From the NCBI GenBank assembly GCA_934047225.1, contig OW204004.1:6080401-6144400 (forward strand): a DNA stretch of 64,000 bases. The letters run 5' to 3'. The notes under the pieces were generated by a model, which saw only the letters and a list, made by a program, of their open reading frames with translations, was not told where the DNA came from and made no database searches. The stretch's first letter is position 1, and every line of letters begins with the position of its first letter. The translations under genes were made by a program, and so were the position numbers. The stretch is from Ypsolopha sequella (taxonomy: Eukaryota; Arthropoda; Insecta; Lepidoptera; Ypsolophidae). Positions 33,342-44,828 of this stretch are shown in pieces.

Positions 33342-35964
33342 AGTCTGTATATTTATTTAAAATTCATTCCAAAAGGTAGGGACAGAACTTATGGGAGGTC
33401 TACGTATGTATCACTTTACTACACTAACAAGAATATATAGAACCACTTCAATTAAACCCAAAAAGATAGCTAACCTTATATTTTGTTGCAATACAGTCCC
33501 GCTTGGTAAAACCATTTTATTAATGCTTGCACGTATTTAAAATTGTCACGCATGAAAAATACTCGACAAATATTTTTGCGGGTGTGAATTTAGCTGTCAA
33601 CTACACAATATCACCTGCGCACTTTCCTTACTCGTTGACGGTCCTAAGGCTACGGTCACAAGTACAGCTAAGTTCGAAACTTTTCACTACCATTTGGTCA
33701 CGAGAGCCAAGTTACGCCACCAAGGTTAACTCTGGTTGGAAAAATTGATGCCGTATGAAATCTGCCCTATGTGTGTAGACGGATAATTGTATGCAATTAG
33801 TTAAAATAGAAAATAAACAATTACATTAATTATATTTAATTCGAGAGTCCCTCGAGATTCTTTAGTTTCTCTTACGTGACTAGTTTTAATTTGGTGGTTA
33901 GTGGTTTAATTGTTACTCGTTCTTGTGACCGTACTTTGAACTAAAATGTTATTTGTTGAGCAATTTAGTTTCTGCTTTGTTTCATTTCCTTCCTTTCTTC
34001 AATAAAACTATATACAAGGTGTATCTAGGAAATGGGGGTCTAACATAGCAGACCATATCGAGCTTTAACCGCTCGATTCAACATGTCTTTCCCTCTCGAG
34101 GTATATCAACAGACGGTTCGCTATGTTAGACTAGCTGCTTTAAGACTCAAATCATATGTCTTATGATACTGTTAAATAAATTGATTTGGACTTTTATAGC
34201 CTCAATTTTTTTTTTAATTTATTATATCAACTGACGCCGGGCTCAGTGGGGACTGAAGTATATCTTGATTTACTAAGTTTATTTATATTACTGTGTCTTA
34301 TTTGTGTATTATTTATAATACAATGTAAATACATGTATTATAATAATAATAATGAAAATATAAAAACAAATCTGTAATAATGTACTACTTATTAAAATTA
34401 CACCAAAAAATTATCTTAAAGGAAATTGGAACGTCTTTATTCCTGTGTAATTTCAACTTATAGAACAACATATGGATTGACTTTCACAGATTCACATGGA
34501 TGAAGATGTCATAATCTGGAATAGGTATTTTTCTCATTAACCCTGTCACGATTCATTCTTTTATAAACTTAATCAAAACAGTTGGCATTAAAAGTAAGTC
34601 GGGTTTAAATTCTAGGCCCAAAATTAAAAAAAAAAAACGCCAACGAAAATGTTTTTTACATCCAGTAGTTTCTAATGTTATTAATATTTAATTTTTATTA
34701 TATTTTCAGGAACACAAATGCATCCGGGGACATATTACTTCCTAACACGTGCTAGCTCTCAAATAGAAGAAATATAGATTAACGTAAAGATTTACTATAG
34801 ATTAGAGTATTTTTATCTGAAGTGTCTGAAAGTCATGCGCAAGGGGTTTTGCACTTAAGTCTGTGTGTCATATAGCTCAAGTTTGAATGTTTTGCAACTT
34901 TATTGTTGTGTTTTGTGACTAATATTAGAATAATAGTAATACTAGATTATTGTCATCGAGCGGAAACGGATTTATTCCTCCCTCTGGCGTTAGTTTGTTG
35001 TCCGAACGTAAGCGAGGGCTCTAAAAACTAGAGGGAAATGATAAATGTCGTCACACGAGATTGATAATCTGATTTTCTTTCAACTACTAGGAAAATAATA
35101 GTGTTAATGTTCCCTTGTTTGTTTGAATAACGTTATTTCCTACAACTTACCCCCCGCTGGGAAATGAACTGACTCATAAGCTCACCAAATCTAGTAAGTT
35201 GACACATGTTTTAAGGCCCAAAGTTTACAACTTGCTTCCAGTTTGGTAAGATTAAACCAGGCTAAAGCGCTAGCTTATCCGGCGGGCGTTTTCTTCTCTG
35301 CATGACTTGTTAGATAATACTAAAAGTTATTAGCTGGTAGGAGTAGGATGACTACCCTACCTGTTGACAAGCTAACGTAAATTTTTGTATTTAAAATGTT
35401 TGTAATTAAATCATTATATTAATTAATATCAGTATTTTGTATGGCGGTACTTAGGTACGTAAATTTTTTTGCAATTTGTGACATCCATTAAATCTAATTG
35501 ACAAGTAATTAAAATTATGAATAAAATAAATAATAAATATTTGTACACGCCATTTAAGTTGATAATTATGACAACCATAGTAGTTGGAAGAAAATTACTT
35601 TTTACTTTTTATGTATCTCTCTATCATAATTTTAGTTATAAAGAAAAATAGGTTTGTAATGCATTTTTCTCGAATTCAATGAAGTTGACCCTTCACTTGT
35701 ATTTAGCAGCTTTTTTTAGTCTTTTTTTGGAATAATACCCACAAAGTTATTGTTTTTATAGTATTTTTAAACCAAATATTAGTATTTATATTAGATTTAT
35801 TTATGCATAGTAAAGTGATACATAATAAAACGTTTTCCACACAAAACAAGCAATATTGCTATTTGAAAAAAGACGGTGTGTATAGAAACGCAAACGCGTT
35901 GTCGCCGCTATTTTTTTTACCTTTGTTCGGGAATGTTCGGTTTTGACGGAGGTAGCCGAAGCAA
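33342..35964. other. Mostly featureless intergenic sequence
   Basis: A partial element starts TATACAAGGTGTATCTAGGA at 34011. 34711-34781 follows a good acceptor and could be a terminal exon (see findings). Otherwise no supported feature. Confidence 0.4.
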
Positions 35965-36848
35965 GCTCTGTAAGTCTACAGGGGCATCGGCACGGTTTAT
36001 GAGGTGCGAGCAAAAGTAGTGGGGGAATGCGCAGAAGTAATTTATTGGGACTGTTTGGAGGACAAGAGGGGCGAAAAGGGAGAGCAGGCGCCGCGCGGCT
36101 CTGATTGGTTTGTTAGTTTCCCGCGCTGTTATCGCACGTCTCCGGGCCCTTGGGTACATTCGCGCACACCAATATTTTTAGTAGAACGTTTTGTGACCTG
36201 CAATTTAGTTACCAAAATGCCGAAAAGAAACTTTTCGACTAGACAGACAAGAAAAATGGAATACGACGTGCACTGTTCCATGAAAACGGAGACTGTGGAA
36301 ATAGTTGAACGTTTAAAAGAAATAATGAAAAATAAAAAAATAAGCTAAAAAAACTTGAATCGCGCTTTTATAGGATTGAAACTTATTCAGAATAGAACAA
36401 AACAAAGTAATATTTCTACATTAATTCAAACCTGAAATATCATTGAAACTTAACCTTGACCACTTACCGAGCCTACAGTATAAATTTGGCTACATAAATA
36501 AAAGTCACATTATGTAGGTAACGTTTGGTAAGCAGTTAAACTATAGCCCTTTTACATTCGTGTACCTTTTACTCATATTAATCAATTTAGTCATATAACA
36601 CTATCTCATAGTTTACATATTCAATTATCCATCAGGATTATTTCTTAACCATACGAGTACACAAACAACTTGTCAAGTCCATTTACACGATAAAATACCA
36701 GTTGGTGATGTACGAGTAGGTGTGTCTATTCATAAAATCTGGCTAAGCAATTACGTGTGCGAGTGTACGTATGCGAAACTATCCCCCGCTACTTTTGCTC
36801 GTACCTCAAAAACCGTGCTGATGCCTGTACCACAAAATAACAACTTAC
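35965..36848. mobile_element. Candidate element bounded by ~75-bp inverted repeats
   Basis: CTGTAAGTCTACAGGGGCAT, CGGCACGGTTTATGAGGT and GAGCAAAAGTAGTGGGGGA at 35967-36028 recur inverted at 36781-36848 (CCCCCGCTACTTTTGCTCGT, CCTCAAAAACCGTGCTGATG, AACTTACAG). Inside are a CpG-rich 36030-36180, an inverted CCAAT (ATTGG, 36104-36108) and a 43-codon ATG-started ORF. Confidence 0.55.
36217..36348 (+). CDS. Small unidentified ORF inside the 35965-36848 element
   Basis: ATG at 36217 in good context (ACCAAAATGC), 43 residues beginning MPKRNFSTRQTRKMEYDVHC, a helical charged middle and KNKKIS at the end. Preceded by a CpG-rich, CCAAT-bearing region that looks like a promoter. I do not recognise the product; it may be a first exon of something larger or a transposon accessory ORF. 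Confidence 0.3.
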   Translation: MPKRNFSTRQTRKMEYDVHCSMKTETVEIVERLKEIMKNKKIS

Positions 36849-36962
36849 AGAAAGTTTACTCCCCATGAGTAGCGAAAACAGGCGCACGCACACATAGACG
36901 CGTACGTACGACGATCTCGGATGAAGTCGGTCGAATGCCAATACGAAATTCTGCCGAGATTA

Positions 36963-37334
36963 TCATGATGATGATGATGATTTAGAGGTGGGACGCCTGC
37001 TGGGTACAGGCGGATGGTCGGCTCTCCAATTGGAGCTATTCCATCCAATTCCCATTGCTTGGAGCTTTGGTATCCTATTGTCCCAGTTGCATTCCCTCCT
37101 CAAATCTTCCACTTCTCTTAATATGTCTGAGTACCCAAGGCACTTGAGGTCTTCTTCTTTAATGTGATCATTACCAAATACTTCCCATCTTAGGCTAGAA
37201 TATATAAAGCATTCGCCTAAGTAGTGCTTACTCGTTTCCTCCTCGCCGCAGTGCGGGCAAGAGGAGTCCTCCTGTACCTTCATTATTGACAGATGTCTGT
37301 TCAGCCTACAGTGGCCAGTTAGAATACCCACCAA
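36963..37334 (-). pseudogene. Retrotransposon RNase H/Zn-knuckle C-terminal fragment
   Basis: - strand ORF with LTGHCRLNRHLSIMK, SCPHCGEEETSKHYLGEC and a long tail that runs into a (TGA)n microsatellite at 36964-36981. LTGH....HL and CPHC...E...H.L.EC are the end of ORF2 in R1/I/Jockey-group LINEs. 5'-truncated; no proper start. Confidence 0.78.
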
Positions 37335-37679
37335 CGTACCTAGATTGATTCTACTTAGATTAAGATCATCAGACGTACGCGTCTATGCATGTGTGTGTCT
37401 GTTTTCTCCGCGTCGTCGAGTCGGCCTTCTGGCAGTATCTATTTTGTGCCTGTACCATGTGTGTGGGTCACGATACTCGTTAGCGACTGTAAAATATGTT
37501 GTATTAGAAATTCTGGTTCCTGGTAAACCGCTAGGGGCGCTGTACAATTTCTCATATAAGTATTTTATGAAGTCGCAGCGCTCAACTCAGACCCATGGTA
37601 GGCCGGCTTACCTACTGCTTTAGACTCTCCTACTATCAGTAAGTTGCCAAAATTATTTATCATTTATTACGAATAATCC

Positions 37680-38002
37680 TAAGGGGCAGTTCTTTAATCA
37701 CGTGAGGCTTTCAAGCCATTCCCCCCTTTCCCTTGTGAGGTTTTAGGCTAACCCACCACCCCCTCCCCCTCCCGACATAATGTGTATTTTTTTCATGAAA
37801 AATATCTTTAATGTTGAATCGGATTCTGAAAACCATAACACCGCGCGGAAGGCTAGATGGGAGCTGGTATTATTAGGTGGTAAGCGATAGCGACAGATGT
37901 TAAAGTTAGATAATCAGGCACCTGAATATTGTTGTCATGTTGCTTTTTAGGCACAAATCCCCCCCCTGTTCAAACCTCTCGTGATTAAAGGACGACCCCT
38001 AA
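37680..38002. mobile_element. MITE with TAAGGGG / CCCCTAA ends
   Basis: TAAGGGGCAGTTCTTTAATC + ACGTGAG at left; CTCGTGATTAAAGGACGACC + CCTAA at right. TAA could be the target duplication. Confidence 0.65.
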
Positions 38003-38261
38003 ATGAATAGCTACTACATATTAATATATACAAGGTATAAATAGAGTATGAACTTTTTCTGTAATCACAAATTTTACTGGCCATAGCAAAAAAAAATATA
38101 TATTTTTTTTGAACAAAATAATATTTCGTTAAAAGAAAGTTTGAGCGACTGGCTCTTAGAGTAGTTTATACTGTGTTCCAGGAGCTAGTTTCTTCCTTAA
38201 GAGTACAGATGACATAGCGCAATAAATAAACTATAATTTAAAATTAAAACAGCAAAATTAT

Positions 38262-38455
38262 TATTACATACGGCTTGAACACTCACGTGTGATTGTTGTC
38301 GACTATATGCCAACCGTTCCACCGATACAATTTCGGCATTATCAAGGCGAGTGTCGTTCTTAGGACGATGATAATGCCGAAATTGTATCGGTGAAACGGT
38401 TGGCATATAGTCAACAACAATCACACGTGAGTGTTCAAGCCGTATGTAATAATAA
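38262..38455. mobile_element. Near-perfect palindromic MITE
   Basis: Arms of about 90 bp: ACATACGGCTTGAACACTCA, CGTGTGATTGTTG, TATGCCAACCGT and CCGATACAATTTCGGCATTA pair almost perfectly. Fragments of the same family flank the exon 3 copies at 28080-28112 and 29930-29975. Confidence 0.8.
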
Positions 38456-38618
38456 TTTAGTATGTCAGCTCACGCGAGTTTTAATAATATTAAAACAGCA
38501 ACTTTGAATTTGTGATCTCTAAGTATGTGAGGTTGAGAATAGTAAAGAATAATAAATGTATAATAAATATTATTTTATTTTCAGCTTATAAGGACGAGCA
38601 AATTTTCAGTTTCCTCTA

Positions 38619-40904
38619 CTAGGCCAGTCATAACGTACACATAAAATCTCTGAAATTACAATAATTGTGGTAAACCTGCTTTTTTGATATGTTGTTTAGG
38701 TCCTTTTAGATAGTATTTTTCCAGATTCGCAGCACTTTAAAATATACGGGGGTTGAGTTATTGCTGAAAAACCACTAAATATTTTAACTTTTTTTAATTT
38801 TATGCAAAAAGAACCTCACAGGAAGGCTCTGACGAGAAAGGTCACTATGCCTTTTTTAAAGTTAACAAATTTCCCGACAGTTTCAGTTGTAATTCAGTTT
38901 TCTAGGTCTTATAGATTCCAAGATACAGGTTTCCCAAAATTTGGTATTTTTTTCTAAAACGTTGAAAAGTAGGAAAATGCAAATTTTTTACCAAAATATC
39001 AGGTATAATGAGTTATTTACGGGGGAAGTTATTTACAGAAGAAGGAATGATAAAAGGGAAGAAGTCAATCTTTTATGATGCCTTTGAGCCTGTCAGTACA
39101 AAAATTTCGTTGAATCAATGTGGTAACTTCATTGTGGTAGACAGTGGGTATCTGCTGCACAAAGTTATGTGGCATCCCAACAATTCCATTTAAGCAATTC
39201 TCACTGGATACACTTCCTTTGTTATCAACCAGTTCGGTTCTAATGTCTCCGTGGTTTTTGATGGGTATCCTGACAATGCAGCTCTGAAAAGCACTAAAAG
39301 TGCTGAGTGATCTCGCCGCTACCGATTATTGTCAGGGAGTATATTATTAGAGAGGCACACCATAGTCAAAGCACCCCAGGTGAAATTCCTGTCCAATGGA
39401 AGCGACAAGGAACGCCTCATAAGAATGTTGATGAATAAATTCCAGAGGCACGGAGTAGAAGCCAAGCAAGCAGAAGAGGATGCCGATGTATTGATTGTGG
39501 AGACGGCAGTTTCAAAAAATCAAGCGTCATCATTTTTGGAGAGGACATTGATTTACTTTGCCTTCTTAATGGACTAGGCTCCACATATGCCAACGTACGT
39601 CTTCATAAAAGTGTTTCTGCAGCCAGATTCTCGTCCAGAAGAGATAGAGAGTGCAGGCGAGGCATTTTAATTGCTTTGTATGGCGGAGATGGCAGAGAAG
39701 CTCTCAACACTATACCCTATTTGTGAGGGCCTCAGCGAGAAACAAAATAAATTTAGCTCGCCTTCCACCTACCAAAGACGCAGCCAAGTTTCATTCATTC
39801 AGGTTCAGCAGTGGTTGGGGGTGCACAAGACCCCTACTGATTGATGTTGGCATCAAACAGACTCTGGTTTGATGCCAATCATTACATTTATGTCCCCAGC
39901 CCCTCAACTACTTCTGAAAAGCCTATCCTGCAAGTGTAAGAAAGGTTGTACTGGGTCTTGCTCTTGCAGGAAGGCTGGGATGAAGTGCTCTACACTCTGC
40001 AAATATTGTAAGGCGAGTGAGTACACGAATATCCCAACAATCGAGGATGTAGAAGAAGATGGAGACGACCCCCATGATGCTATGGAAGAAGTGTTTGATG
40101 TCTCTCGTGCTCTTCAAATAAGCACCAACCTCTCCATCGACATTCTCCCTCTCAACGAAGTTGATATTGATACTCTTGGGCCCTCAAAGAAGACGCATAA
40201 GTTAATTTAAGCCCAACAGAGGTGGTGAGCCTAGTTACATGTAAAATTATATAAGGTTTTTAAAATGATAGTTTTTATAAGTATTTTTGTTGATTTCTCT
40301 TTTTTTATACTTAAATTAAATTTGGATTAGCATAGTAAATTGATAATAAACACATTGAGTAGTGTTTTAGTAATTTCATTGTAACTTCCCTATAACACTC
40401 AATTTTAGGTGTGTTTGGTTTATGGTCGTGATCAAACAAACTATCACGCCTACGGAGACACCTTTAGTCTTAAAATGAAGGTAATTAAATTTAATACAAC
40501 TTCATTTCCCCGTAGATACCTCATTATACCTGATATTTTGGTCGCAGACTAGCCATTTCCTATTTTTTGACTTTTTGGACAAAAATTGCATATTTTGGGA
40601 CACTTGTATCTTAGGAGCTATAAAACCTAGAAAACTGAATTACAGCTCAAACTATTGGAAATTTTCTCTACTTTAAAAAAGGCATACAAACATTTCTCTT
40701 CAAAGCCTTCCTATGTGTTTTTTTTTTCATAAAACTAAAAAAAGTGAAAAAAAAATAGCGGTTTTTCAGCAATAACTCAATCCACGTATATTTTAAAGTG
40801 CTGCGAATCTGGAAAAATACTATCTAAGAGGACTTAAACAACATATCAAAAAAGCAAGTTTACCACAATTATTGTAATTTCGAATGTAAGATATGACTAG
40901 CCTA
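38619..40904 (+). mobile_element. 2.3-kb DNA transposon with ~330-bp terminal inverted repeats
   Basis: The left end (CTAGGCCAGTCATA... from 38619) and the reverse complement of the right end (TATAGGCTAGTCATA..., to 40904) align for about 330 bp: shared blocks include ATTACAATAATTGTGGTAAAC, GATAGTATTTTTCCAGATTCG, TTGAGTTATTGCTGAAAAACC and AATTCAGTTTTCTAGG. The arms end near 38955 and begin near 40570. A possible TAC duplication flanks the ends but is too short to trust. Between the arms is one broken + strand coding region (39008-40210). No DDE transposase, reverse transcriptase or Helitron motif is visible. Confidence 0.8.
39008..40210 (+). pseudogene. Broken nuclease-like + CXC-domain protein of the transposon
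   Basis: One reading frame from ATG 39008 carries MSYLRGKLFTEEG, an in-frame TAA at 39191-39193, then VVFDGYPDNAALKSTKSAE, TGA, and continues through EEDADVLIVETAVSKNQ; at about 39525 a shift moves the frame to FGEDIDLLCLLNG. Further stops and shifts follow before 39869-40210, which encodes LLKSLSCKCKKGC, SCSCRKAGMKCSTLCKYCK and an acidic tail. The spaced acidic motifs (FDG, EEDAD, GEDxD) recall FEN1/PIN-type nucleases and the Cys pattern is a TSO1/tesmin-like CXC DNA-binding domain. I know this combination as a multicopy arthropod protein, but cannot name its transposon superfamily. At least two nonsense changes and two frameshifts make it non-functional. Confidence 0.7.
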
Positions 40905-41034
40905 TACTGTCAAAGTTTGAAGCCATGCATTGGTAGCAATTTTACATAATTTCAATTTTACATCCTGATAGACTACCGTTACAACTTTATCAGTGAATAT
41001 TAAAAAATAAGGAATGTTGGGATTATATTTTATT

Positions 41035-41317
41035 TTGCGAAATCCATCGCTATGAATACTCTAAATATTATTAGAGTTCTATATGTGCAGTACAAGCTAG
41101 TATATCAGGTAGAAGCAAAAATAACAGTGGACAAGTATGATGGAAGAATTCACCGGTCTGGGTAGGAACCTCGGTGGCGCAATTGGTAGCGCGCTTGTCT
41201 TGATAACAAGAGGTCGCAGGTTCGAATCCTGGCCCGGGGAATTTTTTCAAATTCTTGTCTTTGGGTTTGTTTCTGATTGATCTTTTCTAGTTTGTAATGC
41301 ACTCTAATAATATTTAT
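41035..41317 (+). mobile_element. tRNA-like SINE, second copy
   Basis: Same box A/box B region (GGTTCGAATCCTGGCCCGGG, intact) and body as 1085-1446. Here the left end is the inverted tail (TTTTGCGAAATCCATCGC then TATTATTAGAG), as if the terminal palindrome had flipped. Starts about 130 bp beyond the CXC transposon. Confidence 0.78.
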
Positions 41318-41594
41318 ATTATTTATAAGGAAAGTTTTTTATTGTATTAGGAAAAAGTAGTTCAATATGGTCACTAGAATATTATAGATTTGCTTAAGAT
41401 ATGTATATGTGCAAACAAATCTTCGCCACTGTTCGTATTCTCGAAAACAGCCGAATAATAAATTGTTTAAGGAGTATTTGAAGTCATTTTAAACCATATG
41501 CCAAAAATCGGAAGCAATTCGCTCGTTTTTAAACTTTAAGATGCTAGTTTTGTGTGCTTTTAGGAATAAACAGATCGATTTAGGTAATTTCAAT

Positions 41595-41759
41595 AATGGT
41601 ATCGATTCGGCATAACACGTCTTAACTTATTTGACAGGACTAACCTTATTTTAAGCGTCCTGTCTTTTTCTTTCTTTATCGAAAAGACAACTCAACGCTT
41701 AAATTAAGTTTAGTCCTGTCAAATAAGTTAAAATGTGCTTCACCGAATCGGTACCAATA
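41595..41759. mobile_element. Fold-back MITE, GGTGTCGATTCGG family, copy 2
   Basis: ATGGTATCGATTCGGCATAA at left, CACCGAATCGGTACCA at right; arms also share AACTTATTTGACAGGACTAA. Confidence 0.75.
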
Positions 41760-42459
41760 CCTTTCTTCGTGCTTTTATACCTATTCTCTAAGTACTTTAG
41801 TATTTACAGGAAGTGACGTAATCATATTAGGTTGAATGGTCGAATCCATGTCAGACTTTTATGACTCCATGTCAAATTAAAGATATCACTGTTTTTCATT
41901 TTATAAAGGACATGCACGCTTGTTTTAATATCTGTCTACTAGAAATGGTTAAGGAGAGCTAAATATTGACGAAAAAAATTATGGGTGTCATTTTTGAATG
42001 TCTATAGACGACCGGCCGGAAGTGAACAATATATCATAGATTGTCTAGAAAGCGGAAATACAAATACGACCTTTGTCGAAGAGTGGCGATGGTTCCTAGG
42101 CGCATCATACTATGTACGTAGTTTCAGTAAATACCAATACTCTATTTACACCGCCCTATATACTGGTGACTTAAACCCGTTTTTTTGTGTACTAAAATTT
42201 TGTGTTGTGAACTACTTTGTGCCTTTTTATCTAGTCCTTTTTGTTTGTTAGTATATAACGAATGTAACTGCAAAACCCCTTCCAATGAGCTGTTTAGTAA
42301 AAACTAGAGTTATATTAGAGAATTATGTGCAAATGTCAAGTACGTAGAAACATGCATTTCGTACAATAAAACAATGCTTTTATGCATAAGCATATAAATT
42401 TTACAATCGTGTTTTGAATATTTTGATTAACTTCACTATACATTTTCTCGTATGATCTC
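41760..42459. other. Unassigned
   Basis: 41985-42251 is open from a GTG, not an ATG; no similarity noticed. Confidence 0.4.
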
Positions 42460-42566
42460 TGAATGGGCGTAGCCAGGGGGGAGGGGTTTGGGGCGTCCCC
42501 CCTCAAAAGTTTATTTTTCACACACATAATACCCCCCGGTACTAAAACCTGCCTACGCCCGTTCAT
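42460..42566. mobile_element. 107-bp MITE
   Basis: TGAATGGGCGTAGCCAGGGG at left, CCTGCCTACGCCCGTTCAT at right. A single-end relative (AAGGGCGTAGTCAGGGATTT) is at 53556-53576. Confidence 0.68.
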
Positions 42567-42721
42567 CTATTTTCAATTAATTAGTTACAATTCACTTAAT
42601 CGTAATTTAGTTTTTGGGTGCACTCTGCGTGGGTGCTGTTTTCATAGAGAACCGTGCCAGGGCGACGCTTGCAGCGCTGCTCTATGAAACAGGCCTGAAA
42701 CGCTTGACGCAGCGTACGTCT

Positions 42722-43306
42722 TAGCTCTGGTTTCCTCCAAAAGCGGTGGCGACATTAAACGGACGCAATATGATGGGCGTAAAAAGACGGCCGAAGACAC
42801 GTGGAAAGTTCGAGACTGACGGCCGTCTTTTTACGGGAAAAACAGACCACAAAGTACGTGTCAACGGTAGCAAATAGACGACCTTGATTTAGCGTTACTT
42901 TTGGAAGATGAGCAATCATCAGAAGACGAAAATAATCGTATGGAGGAAAGTGATTTATACAAAGCTCGTTTTAACGAAGGTGCTTTTGAAATTTTTGCGC
43001 GTCGCTTTTATGCTTTACATTATTTAATATATCATGAACCCGCACAAAATCTTCGCTGCTCCAGTTGACATTCATTTTACAATAAATAGTACACCGCTAT
43101 TAAAAAAAACGTCCGAGATTCTTCAACAACGTAAAGAGCGGCCGTCATGCAAATGGCGGCACCGCTACTGACGTTACGGTGTCAAACAACGCTCTCCAGG
43201 AAACCACCGCCATCTTTTTTTCATAGCCAACGTTTCAGTGACGTCATTCAACGCTATATAGCGACCGCTAAATGTCGCCACCGCTTTTGAAGGAAACCAG
43301 AGCTAC
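42722..43306. mobile_element. Terminal-inverted-repeat element with possible Harbinger-like remnant
   Basis: TAGCTCTGGTTTCCTCCAAA + AGCGGTGGCGACATT at left; AATGTCGCCACCGCTTTTGA + AGGAAACCAGAGCTA at right. Between them the + strand shows DLDLALLLEDEQSSEDE and ARFNEGAFEIFARRF around 42881-43010, reminiscent of the start of PIF/Harbinger nucleases; too short to be sure. Confidence 0.62.
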
Positions 43307-43898
43307 GGCTGGGTGCCGTCATGTGCCGTTCAGAATTGAATTTGATTCCACGATTGCAATACTAAGGCAAAGAGGAAAGTTCTCGGCAACACTTGTTAAA
43401 AATAAAAATTATTATAAATATAAATTTTGTATAAATGTTTGATAGACAAACTTTTCTCACTGATTGCGGAATTTGGTGGCAACTTAATGTGCAATTAAAA
43501 ATTCTTCCATGATCATTTGACCTGAATTGTGCAATATAGGTATACTTACATGTGACGCTATTTATTTCTTCAAACATTACAATTATCCATTATTTTTGTA
43601 TTCATTAATATATTTCACAATGTACTAGTGAGTAAATGGGATGATACAGAGTGAAATTGTTTTGGTTGTACTAAAATGTAAGCAACATATCACTGTTTTT
43701 ACATCTTTGTATTTGCAGATGAGGGCTAAAAAAAGAACAACAAAATTATATTAAGTTAGTTTGCCAAAAATGTATTATCTTGAAACGTTTTTTCAATCAG
43801 CAAGCCATTGCATAAACTTCCCATACAAACTGTAGGTTTTGGTGTTTTTCTTTAAATCTAAGATTAACCTAAAATAATTATTTATCAAGTGGTGTACT

Positions 43899-44062
43899 GC
43901 GGGTCTACCGCGTAATTCTGATTTGTATCAACTTCAAGCAAATGCATGCGAAATTCAACGCGTGCAAAAGAAATGCCATGTTAGGCGGGCGTCGTCGCAC
44001 GCACGACAAATTTCAATCTCAAGTTGATGTTGATGAAAATCAGAATTACGCGGTAGACCCGC
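43899..44062. mobile_element. Fold-back MITE, GCGGGTCTACC family, copy 3
   Basis: GCGGGTCTACCGCGTAATTC at left, AATTACGCGGTAGACCCGC at right. Confidence 0.85.
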
Positions 44063-44116
44063 TGATTAGAGTGGAGTCTATTGACAGTGACAGTTTATCA
44101 ACAACTTAAAACGTGA

Positions 44117-44315
44117 AATTAGTGACGAAAGTAGATGACACAACATTAATTAGTGACGAAAGTAGATGACACTACATATTAATTAGTGACGAAAGTAGAT
44201 GACACAACATTAATTAGTGACGAAAGTAGATGACACTACATATTAATTAGTGACGAAAGTAGATGACACAACATTATAAATTAATGACGAAAGTAGATGA
44301 CAGTACATATTAATT
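44117..44315. repeat. Tandem repeat with alternating 31/33-bp units
   Basis: ATTAGTGACGAAAGTAGATG + ACACAACATTA alternates with ATTAGTGACGAAAGTAGATG + ACACTACATATTA; starts at 44118, 44149, 44182, 44213, 44246, 44281. A 64-bp higher-order period. Directly after the MITE at 43899-44062. Confidence 0.88.
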
Positions 44316-44569
44316 CTAGCTGTTATGAAAGTGATAGTGATTCAACACCAAAATAGACTTATATTATGTAATCAAATGTTCACAATGATATTTATACAAA
44401 GAAGCTTTTTGGCATGTTTTGTTTTTTCCGAGCTTACTTTTTTGTAGCCTGACTGCAGTCTGGATTTAAAACTCGTTAATTTATGACAGGCACCAGACAA
44501 CGATGAAGACAACGATGTAAATGGATGAAACCACGCATACTCTCGATAAACTAAACAACTTTCCGGAAG

Positions 44570-44808
44570 TATGCTAAGGTGATGATGCGGAAGCCGAAAA
44601 CTGGCTATAGTATTCGTCCACACAACCAACTTTCCGTGAAAAAAAATCGAGAAAACCAAACGTGTTGTTTCGTACATTTTGTTCCGGTAGCTATATTTAT
44701 TTCGTGTTTTTTTTTCACGATTCGAGGATTGGATTCATAGTAAAAGTTGTTCGTATGGACGAGTACTATCGCCAGTTTCCGGCTTCCGTAACTTCATCTT
44801 AACACCCT
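44570..44808. mobile_element. Fold-back MITE
   Basis: TGATGATGCGGAAGCCGAAA + ACTGGCTATAGTA pairs with TACTATCGCCAGTTTCCGGC + TTCCGTAACTTCATC. One arm recurs at 45417-45455. Confidence 0.62.
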
Positions 44809-44828
44809 GTATAAGGTGACTTTCATCA

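Noticed and set aside
42722..43306. Intact Harbinger transposase
   Set aside because: Only about 45 codons of possible similarity and no catalytic region.
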